Assembly (NCBI GenBank): GCA_002332905.1
Contig: DDAM01000013.1
Coordinates: 1-46,952, forward strand
Source: Firmicutes bacterium UBA2058
Lineage (GTDB): Bacteria; Bacillota; Clostridia; Tissierellales; Sedimentibacteraceae
DNA: 46,952 nt
Reading direction: 5' to 3'
Notes under the pieces: model-generated
Seen by the model: only the letters and a program-made list of their open reading frames with translations
Databases searched by the model: none
What the model was told of the DNA's origin: nothing
In this document: positions 7,845-16,762 of the stretch, in pieces
How the letters are laid out: every line of letters starts with the position of its first letter
Numbering within the stretch: the first letter of the stretch is position 1
Translations under genes and position numbers: made by a program

Positions 7845-10037
7845 ATGCTTAATCCTAATGAAAAATTAGATATAAAAGAATTATTAAAAGATTTAGATAA
7901 ATATGAACCAAGACGTCGTGGATGGCATTGGAGAGAAGGACAATTTGAAAAAAGAGTAATTGGGGACTTTGAATTCCATGAAACCTCAGAGGGACTTAAA
8001 AACTTTGTTCCACTACCAGGTAGTAGAGGGTTTAACTATATTGATCCACAACCAGACTGTGTTATAACTACTGAAATAGCATCAGGTAGATTTGAAGATG
8101 ATATAAGACGTATGAGAATGGCTGCATGGCATGGAGCTGACCACATAATGGTTATTAGAACAGCAGGTCAATCACATATAGATTCATTACTAGAAGGAAC
8201 TAACCAAGGTATCGGTGGTATCATGGTTACTAGAAAACAGGTTAGAGCAAGTAGAAAAGCTCTAGATATGATAGAAAATGAAGTAGGTCGTCCAATTAAC
8301 TTTCACTCATATATTTCAGGTGTTGCAGGTCCTGATATAGCAGTTATGTTTGCTGAAGAAGGAGTTAACGGAGCACACCAAGACCCACAATATAATGTTC
8401 TTTACAGAAACGTAAATATGGTTAGAAGCTTTGTTGATGCTTGTGAAGCTAAAAAAGTTATGGCTTGGGCAGACATGCTTCAAATAGATGGTGCTCACAA
8501 TGCTAATGCTACAGCTATGAAAGCATGGAAAGTTAGACCAGAGCTTATGGTACAACATGCTATAAACAGCATTTTTTCAAGAAAAGTTGGTATAAAACCT
8601 TCTAATATAGCATTGTCAACAGTTCCTCCAACTGCTCCACCAGCACCTTGTATGAGATTAGACTTACCTTATGCAGTTGCATTAAGAGATTTGTTTAAAG
8701 ATTACAAGATGAGAGCTCAACAAAATACAAAATACATGGAATCAGATATGAGAGAAGCATCTGTTACTCATACATTAAATCTTATGATTTCAAGATTAAC
8801 AAGTGCTGATATTCAATCAACAATAACTCCTGATGAAGGAAGAAACGTGCCATGGCATTATAACAATATAGCAGCTATTTCAACAGCTAAACAAGCTTTA
8901 AACGGTATGGATGGCTTAAGAGAAATGGTTAAGCTTGACAGAGATGGAGTGCTTGGTAAAGACGTTAGAGAATTAAAAGAAAGAGCAACTTTATTTATGG
9001 AAGAAATACTTGAAGTTGGTGGTTACTTTAATGCAGTTGAGCAAGGCTTCTTTGTTGATAGTGGATACTATCCAGAAAGAAACGGAGATGGTATTGCTAG
9101 AGAAATAGATGGTGGTATAGGTGTTGGCTATGTATTTGAGAGAGATGAAGATTACTTCGCTCCAGTATCAGTACACTATGGATATAATAACATTCCTAAA
9201 GAATTTGCTAAAGCAAGTGATGCTATAGGTGGAGATACATTTGAAGATCGTTCTAAGATAATCTATGTAGATGAATTAGATGAAATGGATAATGTAAATG
9301 TTAGACTTGAAGAAAATAAAAAATACTATAATACAAATATAACTAAACCTGAGGTTGAGTGGAGAGCAGATGGTATAGTTTGTACAACAATATTCTTACC
9401 ACTTGATGAGAGAACTGCTGAGTTTGCTGCAATTAAATGCGGTGAAAAAATGGGTCTTGAGGATGTAACTGTTGTTCACAAACAAGGAATTCATCCATGT
9501 GAAGGAACTTTAGTTGAAATCAAAGGTAGAGTTAAATTTGATATAGATATCAATGAATTGGTAATACCAGAGAAAATAGAAGTATTATCACCTGCTGAAA
9601 TAAGAGAAGACATACAAGAAAAACCTATGTTTATCGTTGCAGCTACTGTTGGTGAAGATGAGCACTCAGTTGGTCTTAAAGAAACATTAGACATCAAACA
9701 CGGTGGTATCGAAGGCTTTGGTATAAAATATTCTTATCTAGGAACATCATGTCCAGTTGAAAAACTAGTTGATGCAGCTATAGAAACAAATGCTAATGCA
9801 ATACTAGCAAGTACAATCATTACTCATGATGATGTTCATATTAAGAACATGAAAAAAATCCATGACCTTTGTGTAGAAAAAGGTATAAGAGATAGAGTTA
9901 TGTTAATATGTGGAGGAACTCAAGTTACTAATGAAATAGCAGTTGAAGCTGGTATGGATGCAGGATTTGGTAGAGGCTCACACGGTATTGACGTTGCAAG
10001 CTTCCTAGTTAAGAGAAGAAGGGAAATGAATATATAA
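7845..10037 (+). CDS. oraE: D-ornithine 4,5-aminomutase, E subunit (B12 and PLP)
   Basis: The 730-residue catalytic subunit starts at ATG 7845, just after GGAGG (7834-7838). A further upstream in-frame ATG at 7812 lies inside an intergenic hairpin and is rejected. The N-terminal ~500 residues form the PLP-binding TIM barrel (HGADHIMVIRTAGQSHID). The C-terminal Rossmann domain carries the B12-binding motif D-E-H-S-V-G with axial His607. Eleven residues later, Lys618 in LDIKHGG is the internal-aldimine lysine, the same spacing as in the C. sticklandii enzyme. It forms the OraSE complex with the preceding gene. The next gene begins within its stop codon (TAATG). Confidence 0.95.
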   Translation: MLNPNEKLDIKELLKDLDKYEPRRRGWHWREGQFEKRVIGDFEFHETSEGLKNFVPLPGSRGFNYIDPQPDCVITTEIASGRFEDDIRRMRMAAWHGADHIMVIRTAGQSHIDSLLEGTNQGIGGIMVTRKQVRASRKALDMIENEVGRPINFHSYISGVAGPDIAVMFAEEGVNGAHQDPQYNVLYRNVNMVRSFVDACEAKKVMAWADMLQIDGAHNANATAMKAWKVRPELMVQHAINSIFSRKVGIKPSNIALSTVPPTAPPAPCMRLDLPYAVALRDLFKDYKMRAQQNTKYMESDMREASVTHTLNLMISRLTSADIQSTITPDEGRNVPWHYNNIAAISTAKQALNGMDGLREMVKLDRDGVLGKDVRELKERATLFMEEILEVGGYFNAVEQGFFVDSGYYPERNGDGIAREIDGGIGVGYVFERDEDYFAPVSVHYGYNNIPKEFAKASDAIGGDTFEDRSKIIYVDELDEMDNVNVRLEENKKYYNTNITKPEVEWRADGIVCTTIFLPLDERTAEFAAIKCGEKMGLEDVTVVHKQGIHPCEGTLVEIKGRVKFDIDINELVIPEKIEVLSPAEIREDIQEKPMFIVAATVGEDEHSVGLKETLDIKHGGIEGFGIKYSYLGTSCPVEKLVDAAIETNANAILASTIITHDDVHIKNMKKIHDLCVEKGIRDRVMLICGGTQVTNEIAVEAGMDAGFGRGSHGIDVASFLVKRRREMNI

Positions 10038-11389
10038 TGCACATTAATGTATTGGTAGCCGAAATTGGCAGTACCACTACAGTAGTTAATGCATTCAATG
10101 GAATAGGCACAACCTGCCCAACTTTTGTTGGGCAGGGTCAAGCCCCTACATCTGTTTTAGAGGGAGATGTAACCGTGGGACTTAATGGCGCAATTGAAGA
10201 TTTGAAAAATAATATTTGTGCCAATGAATTAACATGGGATGATATGTTAGCTACAAGTAGTGCTGCTGGTGGATTGAAAATGACCGTTCACGGTCTTGTA
10301 TATGATATGACTGTTCGCGCGGCAAAAGAAGCAGCTCTTGGAGCCGGTGGTATCATAAAAATGGTAACTTCAGGTAGACTTAGAAGATTAGATCTTAAAA
10401 AAATACAAGAAGTTAATCCAAATATAATCCTTGTTGCTGGTGGTGTTGATTATGGTGAAAGAGAAACAGCACTTTACAACATGGAAATGATTTTATCAAT
10501 GGGGCTTAAAACTCCTATAATTTATGCTGGTAATATTGAAAACCAAGAAGAAATAAAGCTTATGTGTGAAGAAGCAGACGTACAGCTTTATATTGTTGAG
10601 AATGTGTATCCTAAAATTGATACACTTGTTGTTGAGCCTACAAGAAAGGTTATTCAGGATGCCTTTGAAGAGCATATAATACATGCACCAGGCATGGCTA
10701 CTGTGAGAAATTTAGTTCAAGGTCCAATTATACCTACCCCTGGAGCTGTAATGGAGGCTGCAAAACTCTTAAAACAGCATTTAGGTGATTTAGTTATATT
10801 TGATGTTGGAGGAGCAACTACAGATGTTCATTCTGTAACAATAGGCTCTGATGAAATCAATAGAATACTAATTAGTCCTGAGCCAGAGGCAAAAAGAACA
10901 GTTGAGGGTGATTTGGGAGTATATGTAAATGCTAATCACGTTATTGAAAAAATAGGAATAGAAGAGTTGAAAAAAGAATTTCCTGATTTAGATGAAATTC
11001 TTTTAAGTTATAATGCAATTCCAAAAAACGATAGAGAAAGAAAGTTTGTAGAAAGACTAACGGAGGAGGCTGTTTTAACATCACTTGAGAGACATGCTGG
11101 AAAGCTTAGAAACTTATATAGCACTGCTGGTAAAAAAACAGTAGCCGAAGGAAAGGACTTGACTGCTATTAAATATATTATAGGGACTGGTGGAGCTTTA
11201 ACTAGACTGCCAAACAGAGAGAGTATACTAAGAAAAGTATGCAACTACTCAAAAGGATTAGACCTTTATCCTTCTATAAATGCTAAAGTATTGGTAGATA
11301 ATGATTATATTTTCGCATCATTAGGGGTGTTATCAAAAAAATATACTGATGATGCATTGTTGCTAATGAAAAAAAGCTTAGGAATATAA
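10037..11389 (+). CDS. MutL/GlmL-family protein, probable OraSE reactivase
   Basis: The 450-residue protein belongs to the MutL (GlmL) family first seen beside glutamate mutase. It shows actin/Hsp70-type ATPase motifs: an N-terminal phosphate-1 loop AEIGSTTT and phosphate-2 VIFDVGGATTDVHS. Related ASKHA-fold proteins reactivate B12 mutases by exchanging damaged cobalamin. Its start overlaps the oraE stop by one base, indicating coupled synthesis with the aminomutase. The inferred role is ATP-dependent reactivation of OraSE, which as a radical enzyme inactivates during turnover. Biochemical proof for this family is limited. Confidence 0.8.
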   Translation: MHINVLVAEIGSTTTVVNAFNGIGTTCPTFVGQGQAPTSVLEGDVTVGLNGAIEDLKNNICANELTWDDMLATSSAAGGLKMTVHGLVYDMTVRAAKEAALGAGGIIKMVTSGRLRRLDLKKIQEVNPNIILVAGGVDYGERETALYNMEMILSMGLKTPIIYAGNIENQEEIKLMCEEADVQLYIVENVYPKIDTLVVEPTRKVIQDAFEEHIIHAPGMATVRNLVQGPIIPTPGAVMEAAKLLKQHLGDLVIFDVGGATTDVHSVTIGSDEINRILISPEPEAKRTVEGDLGVYVNANHVIEKIGIEELKKEFPDLDEILLSYNAIPKNDRERKFVERLTEEAVLTSLERHAGKLRNLYSTAGKKTVAEGKDLTAIKYIIGTGGALTRLPNRESILRKVCNYSKGLDLYPSINAKVLVDNDYIFASLGVLSKKYTDDALLLMKKSLGI

Positions 11390-11409
11390 TTTGTGTAGTC
11401 AAATATTTA

Positions 11410-11447
11410 TTTTACACTAAAATTATTGTGACGCCACGAAGTGGCGT
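11410..11447 (+). repeat. Mosaic intergenic hairpin, class F
   Basis: TTTTACACT (11410-11418) leads to ACGCCAC-GAA-GTGGCGT (11431-11447), a perfect 7-bp stem. A GAGG ribosome binding site and the orr start follow. Compared with 7794-7831, the inner G-C pair has become A-T and the A/C mismatch has become a C-G pair. This is covariation that points to selection on the folded form. Confidence 0.6.
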
Positions 11448-11461
11448 AATGAGAGGTAATT

Positions 11462-12559
11462 ATGTATCCAAAACTGAGAATTGATTTAAATAAAATAAAA
11501 CATAATTTAGATAAAATTACAGGACTAGTTAACAAGGCTAATTGCTCTATTATGATAGTTACTAAGGTAGTATGTGCAGATAAAGAAATTATTAAGATAG
11601 TAGAGCAAAATGATAATGTAAAATACTATGCCGACTCACGAATTGAGAATTTGGCAAGTATCAGTGCTAGTATTGATACTAGAACTAACACTAAAAAGAA
11701 AAAGGTACTTTTAAGACTTCCTATGCTAAGTGATGTAGACAGAGTAGTAAAATATGCTGACATAAGTCTAAACTCTGAAATTGAAACAATAAAAGCCTTA
11801 GATAAAGCAGCTATATCACAAGATACTATGCATAAAATTATACTTATGATAGACTTAGGAGACCTAAGAGAAGGCATATACTATGCTAATGAACAGGAAA
11901 TATTTGAAACTGTGCAACAAATTCTAGAGCTTCAAAATATAGAACTGTATGGCATTGGTGTTAATCTTACCTGCTATGGAGCTGTTATTCCTCAAAATGA
12001 AAATCTATCAATGCTTGCTGATTTTGCCCACAAAATTGAAGAGAAGTTTGGTATTAAATTACCAGTTGTTTCAGGTGGAAATTCAAGCTCATTACATTTA
12101 ATTGAGAAAAATCAGCTACCTCAAGGGATAAACAATCTAAGAATTGGCGAAGCATTTTACTTAGCAAATGAAACAGCTTATACTAACAAAATAGATGATA
12201 TGTATGATGATGTAATGTTATTAGAGGCGGAGATAATTGAGCTAAAGGAAAAACCATCAATACCTGTTGGAGAAACTGGTGTTGATGCTTTTGGTCAAAG
12301 ACCGGTTTATGAAGATAGAGGAATAATAAAAAGAGCAATTTTATCAATAGGTAAACAAGATATTGATATAGATAGCTTAACACCAGTAGATAGTAAAATT
12401 GATATACTTGGCGGAAGTTCAGACCATATGATATTAGATGTTACTAAATCTGATGTTAACTATAAGCTTGGAGACATTATATCATTTAAACTAGGTTATT
12501 CTGCAACTTTAAAGGCATTTACAAGTAAGTATGTTTCAAGAGAGTATATTAATAATTAG
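11462..12559 (+). CDS. orr: Ornithine racemase
   Basis: The 365-residue PLP enzyme has the alanine-racemase N-terminal barrel. The cofactor lysine lies in MIVTKVVCAD (Lys35), and downstream are VSGGNSSSLHL and a C-terminal beta domain. The family includes the C. sticklandii ornithine racemase, which converts L-ornithine to the D-isomer needed by OraSE. It is the last gene of the sigma-54-controlled cluster, and a REP-like hairpin with a T-run follows. Alanine racemase is possible by fold alone, but the context strongly favours ornithine. Confidence 0.88.
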   Translation: MYPKLRIDLNKIKHNLDKITGLVNKANCSIMIVTKVVCADKEIIKIVEQNDNVKYYADSRIENLASISASIDTRTNTKKKKVLLRLPMLSDVDRVVKYADISLNSEIETIKALDKAAISQDTMHKIILMIDLGDLREGIYYANEQEIFETVQQILELQNIELYGIGVNLTCYGAVIPQNENLSMLADFAHKIEEKFGIKLPVVSGGNSSSLHLIEKNQLPQGINNLRIGEAFYLANETAYTNKIDDMYDDVMLLEAEIIELKEKPSIPVGETGVDAFGQRPVYEDRGIIKRAILSIGKQDIDIDSLTPVDSKIDILGGSSDHMILDVTKSDVNYKLGDIISFKLGYSATLKAFTSKYVSREYINN

Positions 12560-12570
12560 TAATTAATATT

Positions 12571-12640
12571 TAGATTCTTCGTTGCATTTGGAATGATAGA
12601 GTTATCCTTCGTCATCTTGAATGAAATGAAGAATTTTTTT
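12571..12640 (+). repeat. REP-like inverted repeat acting as terminator
   Basis: Imperfect 25-base arms (12572-12596 and 12612-12636) pair largely through G-U wobbles and end in a run of seven T. The sequence (TAGATTCTTCGTTGCATTTG, then GAATGAAATGAAGAATTTTT) resembles the ATTCTTCG..GAATGA interspersed repeat common in clostridial genomes. It probably ends the ornithine operon. Confidence 0.6.
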
Positions 12641-12726
12641 GTTAAATTTTAATAAGTAATATAACTTTTTTTTATATAATGTTATTAAAAACAAAAATTT
12701 TTTTATTTCATTTATTTTCATATATA

Positions 12727-12735
12727 TGGTATACT
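12727..12735 (+). promoter_or_regulatory. Putative extended -10 promoter of the first Pst-like operon
   Basis: TGGTATACT is an extended -10 element about 50 bases before the lipoprotein gene. No convincing -35 is visible, and there are no TTAACA Pho-box repeats here, unlike the second pst operon. Confidence 0.45.
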
Positions 12736-12786
12736 GCGTCGGGTGGTACAAAGTACATAAATATTATCAAACATATGAGGTGAAAA

Positions 12787-13698
12787 ATGAAAAAACTATC
12801 TTTATTATTGTGTATATTATTAGTAATTTCTACTGTTTTAGTTGGATGTAATCAAGACACTGCTAAATCAGATTCAAATGATAATCAGACAGAATCTTTT
12901 AAATCACAAATTTTATTTAACGGATCATCAACTTTAGCTCCTGTTATTGCTCAAATATCAACAAATTTTATTGAAGAATTCGTTACTTGGAATAAAGTAG
13001 ACGCTTCTTTCCCTGAAAAAAATGTTGCTATTTATGTTTCAGCAGGTGGTTCGGGACAAGGTGTTAAATCTGTTATAGATAATTCAAGTGATTTTGGTAT
13101 GGTTGCAAGAAGTGTTAAAGATACTGAAAAAGAACAATTAACTAATCTTCAAGAGTATAAAGTAGGTATTGATGCATTAACAATAGCAGTAAATCCAAAC
13201 AATGCGATTTTAAAAATTAAAGATAATTTAACAACTGAAGAAATAGTAAAAATATTCTCAGGTGAATATAAAAATTGGAATGATTTAGACCCATCATTAC
13301 CTGAAAAAGAAATAGTAGTTGTGACAAGAGATATTGGTGGTGGTGCACATGAAGTATTCCAATCAAAAGTTATGGGTGATGCTACTGTGAAAACAGATGC
13401 TATACAAGCTCCATCTATGGGTGCATTAGTTACTAAGGTAATTGAGAATGAATATGCTATTGGATATGCATCATTCGGTATTGTAAATCAAAATGTTGGA
13501 AAAATAGCAACACTTAAAGTTGATGGAGTTGAAGCCTCTAGAGAAAATATAGTAGATGGTTCGTATAAAATTCAACGTCCATTAATAGCTATAGCAAACC
13601 ATGAACTTTCTGCCTCTGAACAAGCATTTATAGATTATATGATGGGTGAAGAAGGATTATCAGTAGTTGAAGCTATGGGATTTGTTCCTGCAAAATAA
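12787..13698 (+). CDS. PstS-like phosphate-type substrate-binding lipoprotein
   Basis: The 303-residue protein starts with a lipoprotein signal peptide whose lipobox LVGC places the lipidated cysteine at residue 21. The mature part is a two-lobed periplasmic binding protein of the PstS class. It has ligand-loop candidates NGSSTLAPV and AGGSGQGVKS and the segment SRDIGG-like VVTRDIGGGAHE. Members bind phosphate outside the membrane for an ABC importer. This copy is clearly diverged from the one at 37670-38563. It heads an operon with two permeases and an ATPase. A hairpin after the gene should partly end transcription, keeping the binding protein in excess. Another oxyanion is possible. Confidence 0.78.
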   Translation: MKKLSLLLCILLVISTVLVGCNQDTAKSDSNDNQTESFKSQILFNGSSTLAPVIAQISTNFIEEFVTWNKVDASFPEKNVAIYVSAGGSGQGVKSVIDNSSDFGMVARSVKDTEKEQLTNLQEYKVGIDALTIAVNPNNAILKIKDNLTTEEIVKIFSGEYKNWNDLDPSLPEKEIVVVTRDIGGGAHEVFQSKVMGDATVKTDAIQAPSMGALVTKVIENEYAIGYASFGIVNQNVGKIATLKVDGVEASRENIVDGSYKIQRPLIAIANHELSASEQAFIDYMMGEEGLSVVEAMGFVPAK

Positions 13699-13720
13699 AT
13701 AAAAAATAATTAAATAAATT

Positions 13721-13752
13721 GAGCTGCTATGAATTATTTTATAGCAGCCTTT
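13721..13752 (+). terminator. Hairpin between binding protein and permease genes
   Basis: GCTGCTAT (13723-13730) pairs with ATAGCAGC (13741-13748), followed by CTTTT. It lies between the lipoprotein and permease genes. The position suits partial termination that lowers expression of the membrane components. Confidence 0.65.
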
Positions 13753-13778
13753 TAAATGTTTAAAGCTTAGAGGTTATT

Positions 13779-14660
13779 ATGCTAAAATTTAAAGATAATA
13801 TATTTAAAATTATAATTGTCACAGGAACTGCGATATCAAGTTTAGTAGTTCTATTGGTGTTCTTCTATATTTTGAAGGAAAGTATGCCACTACTTTCTAC
13901 ATATAAAATTGGAGATTTATTACTCGGCAAAACATGGGCTCCAATTAGTGTAAAGGAAACATATTCCTTTTTACCTATGATACTTGCAACCTTATATATT
14001 TCTTTTTTAGCAGTTTTATTTGCTGTGCCGTTTGGGGTTGGTTGTGCATTTTTTCTGTGCTTTTGTTTGAAAAAAGAAGTATCTAAGGTTATATTATCTT
14101 TTATAGATATGTTAGCGGGTATACCTTCTGTTATATTTGGATTTTTAGGTTTAATTTTATTAGTAAAATTTATGGAACAAAGGTTTGATATGGTAACTGG
14201 TGAAAGCGTATTGGCAGGTGCTATTTTGCTTTCTATTATGCTTTTGCCATATATTGTTACAGGATGTTCGGAAACACTTTATAAGGGTAAAGAAAAATAT
14301 ATGACATATTCACTATCTCTAGGGGTTTCAAAGTGGTATACATTAAGAAAAATTATCTTACCATTTTGTTCAAATAGCATTTTTGTTAACATGCTTTTAG
14401 CATTTGGTAGAGCTATGGGTGAAACTATGGCTGTTATGATGGTTATAGGTAATGCACCGATTATACCTAAGTTATTTGGTAAAGCTCAGACATTGCCTTC
14501 TTTAATAGCGCTTGAAATGGGGACCGCAACGTATAATAGTATGCATTATAGCGCTTTATATACTGCCGGATTGATTTTAGTAGTCTTATTGCTATTAACT
14601 CAGTTTTTTGCTCACTTTATTAAAAAAATAAGTAAAGGAGAAAATAGTGATGAAAATTAA
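13779..14660 (+). CDS. PstC-like ABC permease
   Basis: The 293-residue integral membrane protein has about six transmembrane segments. It carries the binding-protein-dependent permease (EAA-like) loop ETLYKGKEKYMTYSLSLGVS and the Pst-type FGRAMGETMAVMMVIGN. It forms the channel for the importer together with the following permease. Its last codons overlap the start of that gene. The protein is shorter and more diverged than the PstC at 38576-39475. Confidence 0.8.
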   Translation: MLKFKDNIFKIIIVTGTAISSLVVLLVFFYILKESMPLLSTYKIGDLLLGKTWAPISVKETYSFLPMILATLYISFLAVLFAVPFGVGCAFFLCFCLKKEVSKVILSFIDMLAGIPSVIFGFLGLILLVKFMEQRFDMVTGESVLAGAILLSIMLLPYIVTGCSETLYKGKEKYMTYSLSLGVSKWYTLRKIILPFCSNSIFVNMLLAFGRAMGETMAVMMVIGNAPIIPKLFGKAQTLPSLIALEMGTATYNSMHYSALYTAGLILVVLLLLTQFFAHFIKKISKGENSDEN

Positions 14661-15489
14661 AGATAATTTATTTAAATATTGGGTTGTTTTATCTGGCATA
14701 ACTATTATTTTTCTTACGTTTGGAATATTTATTTTTTTACTGGTCAAAGGAATTAATGTTATTTCATTTGAATTTATAATGGATAGTCCTAAAGGGATAC
14801 CACTAGGAACAGAAGGTGGGATATTTCCTGCAATAGTGGGTTCTTTGCTATCAGGAGCATTATCTGGATTGATGGGTGGTATATTAGGTCTATGTACAGC
14901 TATATATTTAGTCTTTTATTGCTATAATAAAAGGCTTAAAAAAACTATTATTATGTTTTTGCAATGCCTTGCGGGAATTCCATCTATTGTAATTGGAATG
15001 TTTGGATATACTTTTTTAGTTGTGGGACTAGATCTAAAGAGAAGTTTAATAAGTGCATCCTTAACACTAACAATTATGATAGTTCCTTTTATTTCAATTA
15101 AGTTAAAAAAGGCATTGGAAGAAACCTCAAAAAATCAGTTTATAAGTTCATTAAGCTTAGGGGTTTCTAAAAGCTACAGTATTATGCATTTAGTTATTCC
15201 AAATGCTTTAGGAAGTATAATGACTTCGTTAGGACTTTCAATTGTATTTGCAATGGGAGCAACTGCTCCAATTATGCTTACAGGAGCAGTAATTATTGCT
15301 TCATCACCGACATGTCTTACAGACCCTATTATGGCGTTGCCATATCATTTGTATGTGTTAGTAAATGAAGGTTTATCATTAGAGAAGGCTTATGGAACCG
15401 CATTTGTCCTTATTATTTTATTATTAATTATTAATCTTGTATGTCATTTAGTCGGATATTTAAGGGAGCGTGCGATATGCAACAAATAA
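14650..15489 (+). CDS. PstA-like ABC permease
   Basis: The 279-residue membrane protein has about six transmembrane segments and the cytoplasmic coupling loop KALEETSKNQFISSLSLGVS. It is the second channel subunit of the importer. ATG 14650 is chosen because AAAGGAG lies 9 bases upstream; GTG 14647 is a possible alternative. It lacks the large extracellular insertion seen in the PstA of the second operon. The ATPase gene starts inside its 3' end. Confidence 0.78.
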   Translation: MKIKDNLFKYWVVLSGITIIFLTFGIFIFLLVKGINVISFEFIMDSPKGIPLGTEGGIFPAIVGSLLSGALSGLMGGILGLCTAIYLVFYCYNKRLKKTIIMFLQCLAGIPSIVIGMFGYTFLVVGLDLKRSLISASLTLTIMIVPFISIKLKKALEETSKNQFISSLSLGVSKSYSIMHLVIPNALGSIMTSLGLSIVFAMGATAPIMLTGAVIIASSPTCLTDPIMALPYHLYVLVNEGLSLEKAYGTAFVLIILLLIINLVCHLVGYLRERAICNK

Positions 15490-16226
15490 TTTTAGAAACT
15501 AAAAATTTAAATGTAAGGTATGGAAAGAATCAAATACTTAATAATATAAACGTGTCATTTCAAAAAAATAAAATAACTGCTATAATAGGTTCATCAGGTT
15601 GTGGAAAATCAACTTTGCTAAAATCTTTTAATAGAACTATAGAAGAAGATGGCGGACAAATTGATGGGGAAATAATATTTGAAGGCAGTAGTATATTTGA
15701 CATGCCACAACAACTGCTTAGAAGCAAAATAGGTATGGTTTTTCAATCACCAGTTGTGTTTCCTACTTCAATATATAAAAATATGACTTTCGCACCCATA
15801 TATTATGGTATAAAAAATAAAGAAGAACTAGATAAAATAGTTAAGGAAAATTTAGAAAAAGCAGGATTATATGACGAAGTTAAAGAAAATATGTCTATGC
15901 TTGCTACAAAGCTTTCTGGTGGTCAAAAGCAAAGATTAGTTATTGCCAGAAGCTTAACCGTTAATCCTAAAATCATATTATTAGATGAGCCTTGTTCTTC
16001 ATTAGACATGAAAAATACAAATAATATCGAAAAAATGCTAATTAATCTAAAGTGTGAATATACTATTATTATAGTTACACATAATCTTGCACAAGCAAAG
16101 AGAGTTGCTGATAAGGTAATATTTGTGGATTGTGGAAACATTGTAGAGGTTGGAACAACTGATGAAATATTTTTAAACCCTAAAGACAAACGCACAAAAG
16201 AATATATAACTTATATGGGAAATTGA
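15477..16226 (+). CDS. PstB-like ABC transporter ATPase
   Basis: The 249-residue ATPase has Walker A GSSGCGKST, signature LSGGQKQRL and Walker B IILLDEPCSSLD. The IDGEIIFEG and VFQSPVVFPTSIYKN segments are typical of PstB. It powers uptake with the two preceding permeases. The start is ATG 15477 behind GGAGCG, 13 bases inside the previous gene. The usual PstB segment MDEPTSALDP is replaced by LDEPCSSLDM, another sign that this system is specialised. Confidence 0.82.
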   Translation: MQQIILETKNLNVRYGKNQILNNINVSFQKNKITAIIGSSGCGKSTLLKSFNRTIEEDGGQIDGEIIFEGSSIFDMPQQLLRSKIGMVFQSPVVFPTSIYKNMTFAPIYYGIKNKEELDKIVKENLEKAGLYDEVKENMSMLATKLSGGQKQRLVIARSLTVNPKIILLDEPCSSLDMKNTNNIEKMLINLKCEYTIIIVTHNLAQAKRVADKVIFVDCGNIVEVGTTDEIFLNPKDKRTKEYITYMGN

Positions 16227-16291
16227 AAATAAAGTATTGATGAAGATTGAAAAAAATGATAAATAATTAAAAGAAAGGTTATGGGAATAAA

Positions 16292-16762
16292 ATGTTAAGA
16301 ATTCAAATACCAGGTAAGGAAGTTTTACTGATAGAAAATTTTATTTTTGATTATAACGGAACAATTGCAACTGATGGTAAAATATCTGAAAATATAAAAG
16401 AAAGACTAGAACAATTATCACAACATGTAAATATATATGTTGCTACTGCAGATACCTATGGTAATGCAAAAGCGGAATGTGATAAGTATGGGCTAAATGT
16501 CAAGATACTTACAAATAGAGAAACAAAAAAGGCAAAATGTGAATTTGTTAAAGAGTTAAATCCTCAAAACACAGTTTGTATAGGAAATGGATATAATGAT
16601 ATAGACATGCTAAGTTGTGCTATACTTTCAATAGGTATATTTGCAGATGAAGGGATTTATGCAGGTATATTAAATAAATGTGATATAATAGTAAATAGTA
16701 TTGAAAATGGGTTAGATTTATTCCTAAAGCCAAATAGATTAGTAGCTTTACTCAGGGATTGA
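16292..16762 (+). CDS. HAD-superfamily protein, soluble P-type-ATPase-like
   Basis: The 156-residue protein has HAD motif I as F-D-Y-N-G-T (Asp20). A conserved Lys stretch (TKKAKCEFVKEL) follows, then motif IV as GNGYNDIDML. The nucleophile Asp is present, but the +2 general-acid Asp of most HAD phosphatases is Asn. This resembles small stand-alone proteins related to the phosphorylation domain of P-type ATPases (DKTGT). The reaction is unknown. It probably belongs to the upstream Pst-like operon (65-base gap), hinting at a link with phosphate or another oxyanion. Its end overlaps the convergent DMT transporter gene by 15 bases. Confidence 0.65.
   Translation: MLRIQIPGKEVLLIENFIFDYNGTIATDGKISENIKERLEQLSQHVNIYVATADTYGNAKAECDKYGLNVKILTNRETKKAKCEFVKELNPQNTVCIGNGYNDIDMLSCAILSIGIFADEGIYAGILNKCDIIVNSIENGLDLFLKPNRLVALLRD

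Noticed and set aside
12787..16226. Tungstate or molybdate transporter for the first Pst-like operon
   Set aside because: Those systems use a single permease gene; here there are two Pst-type permeases and a PstB-like ATPase.
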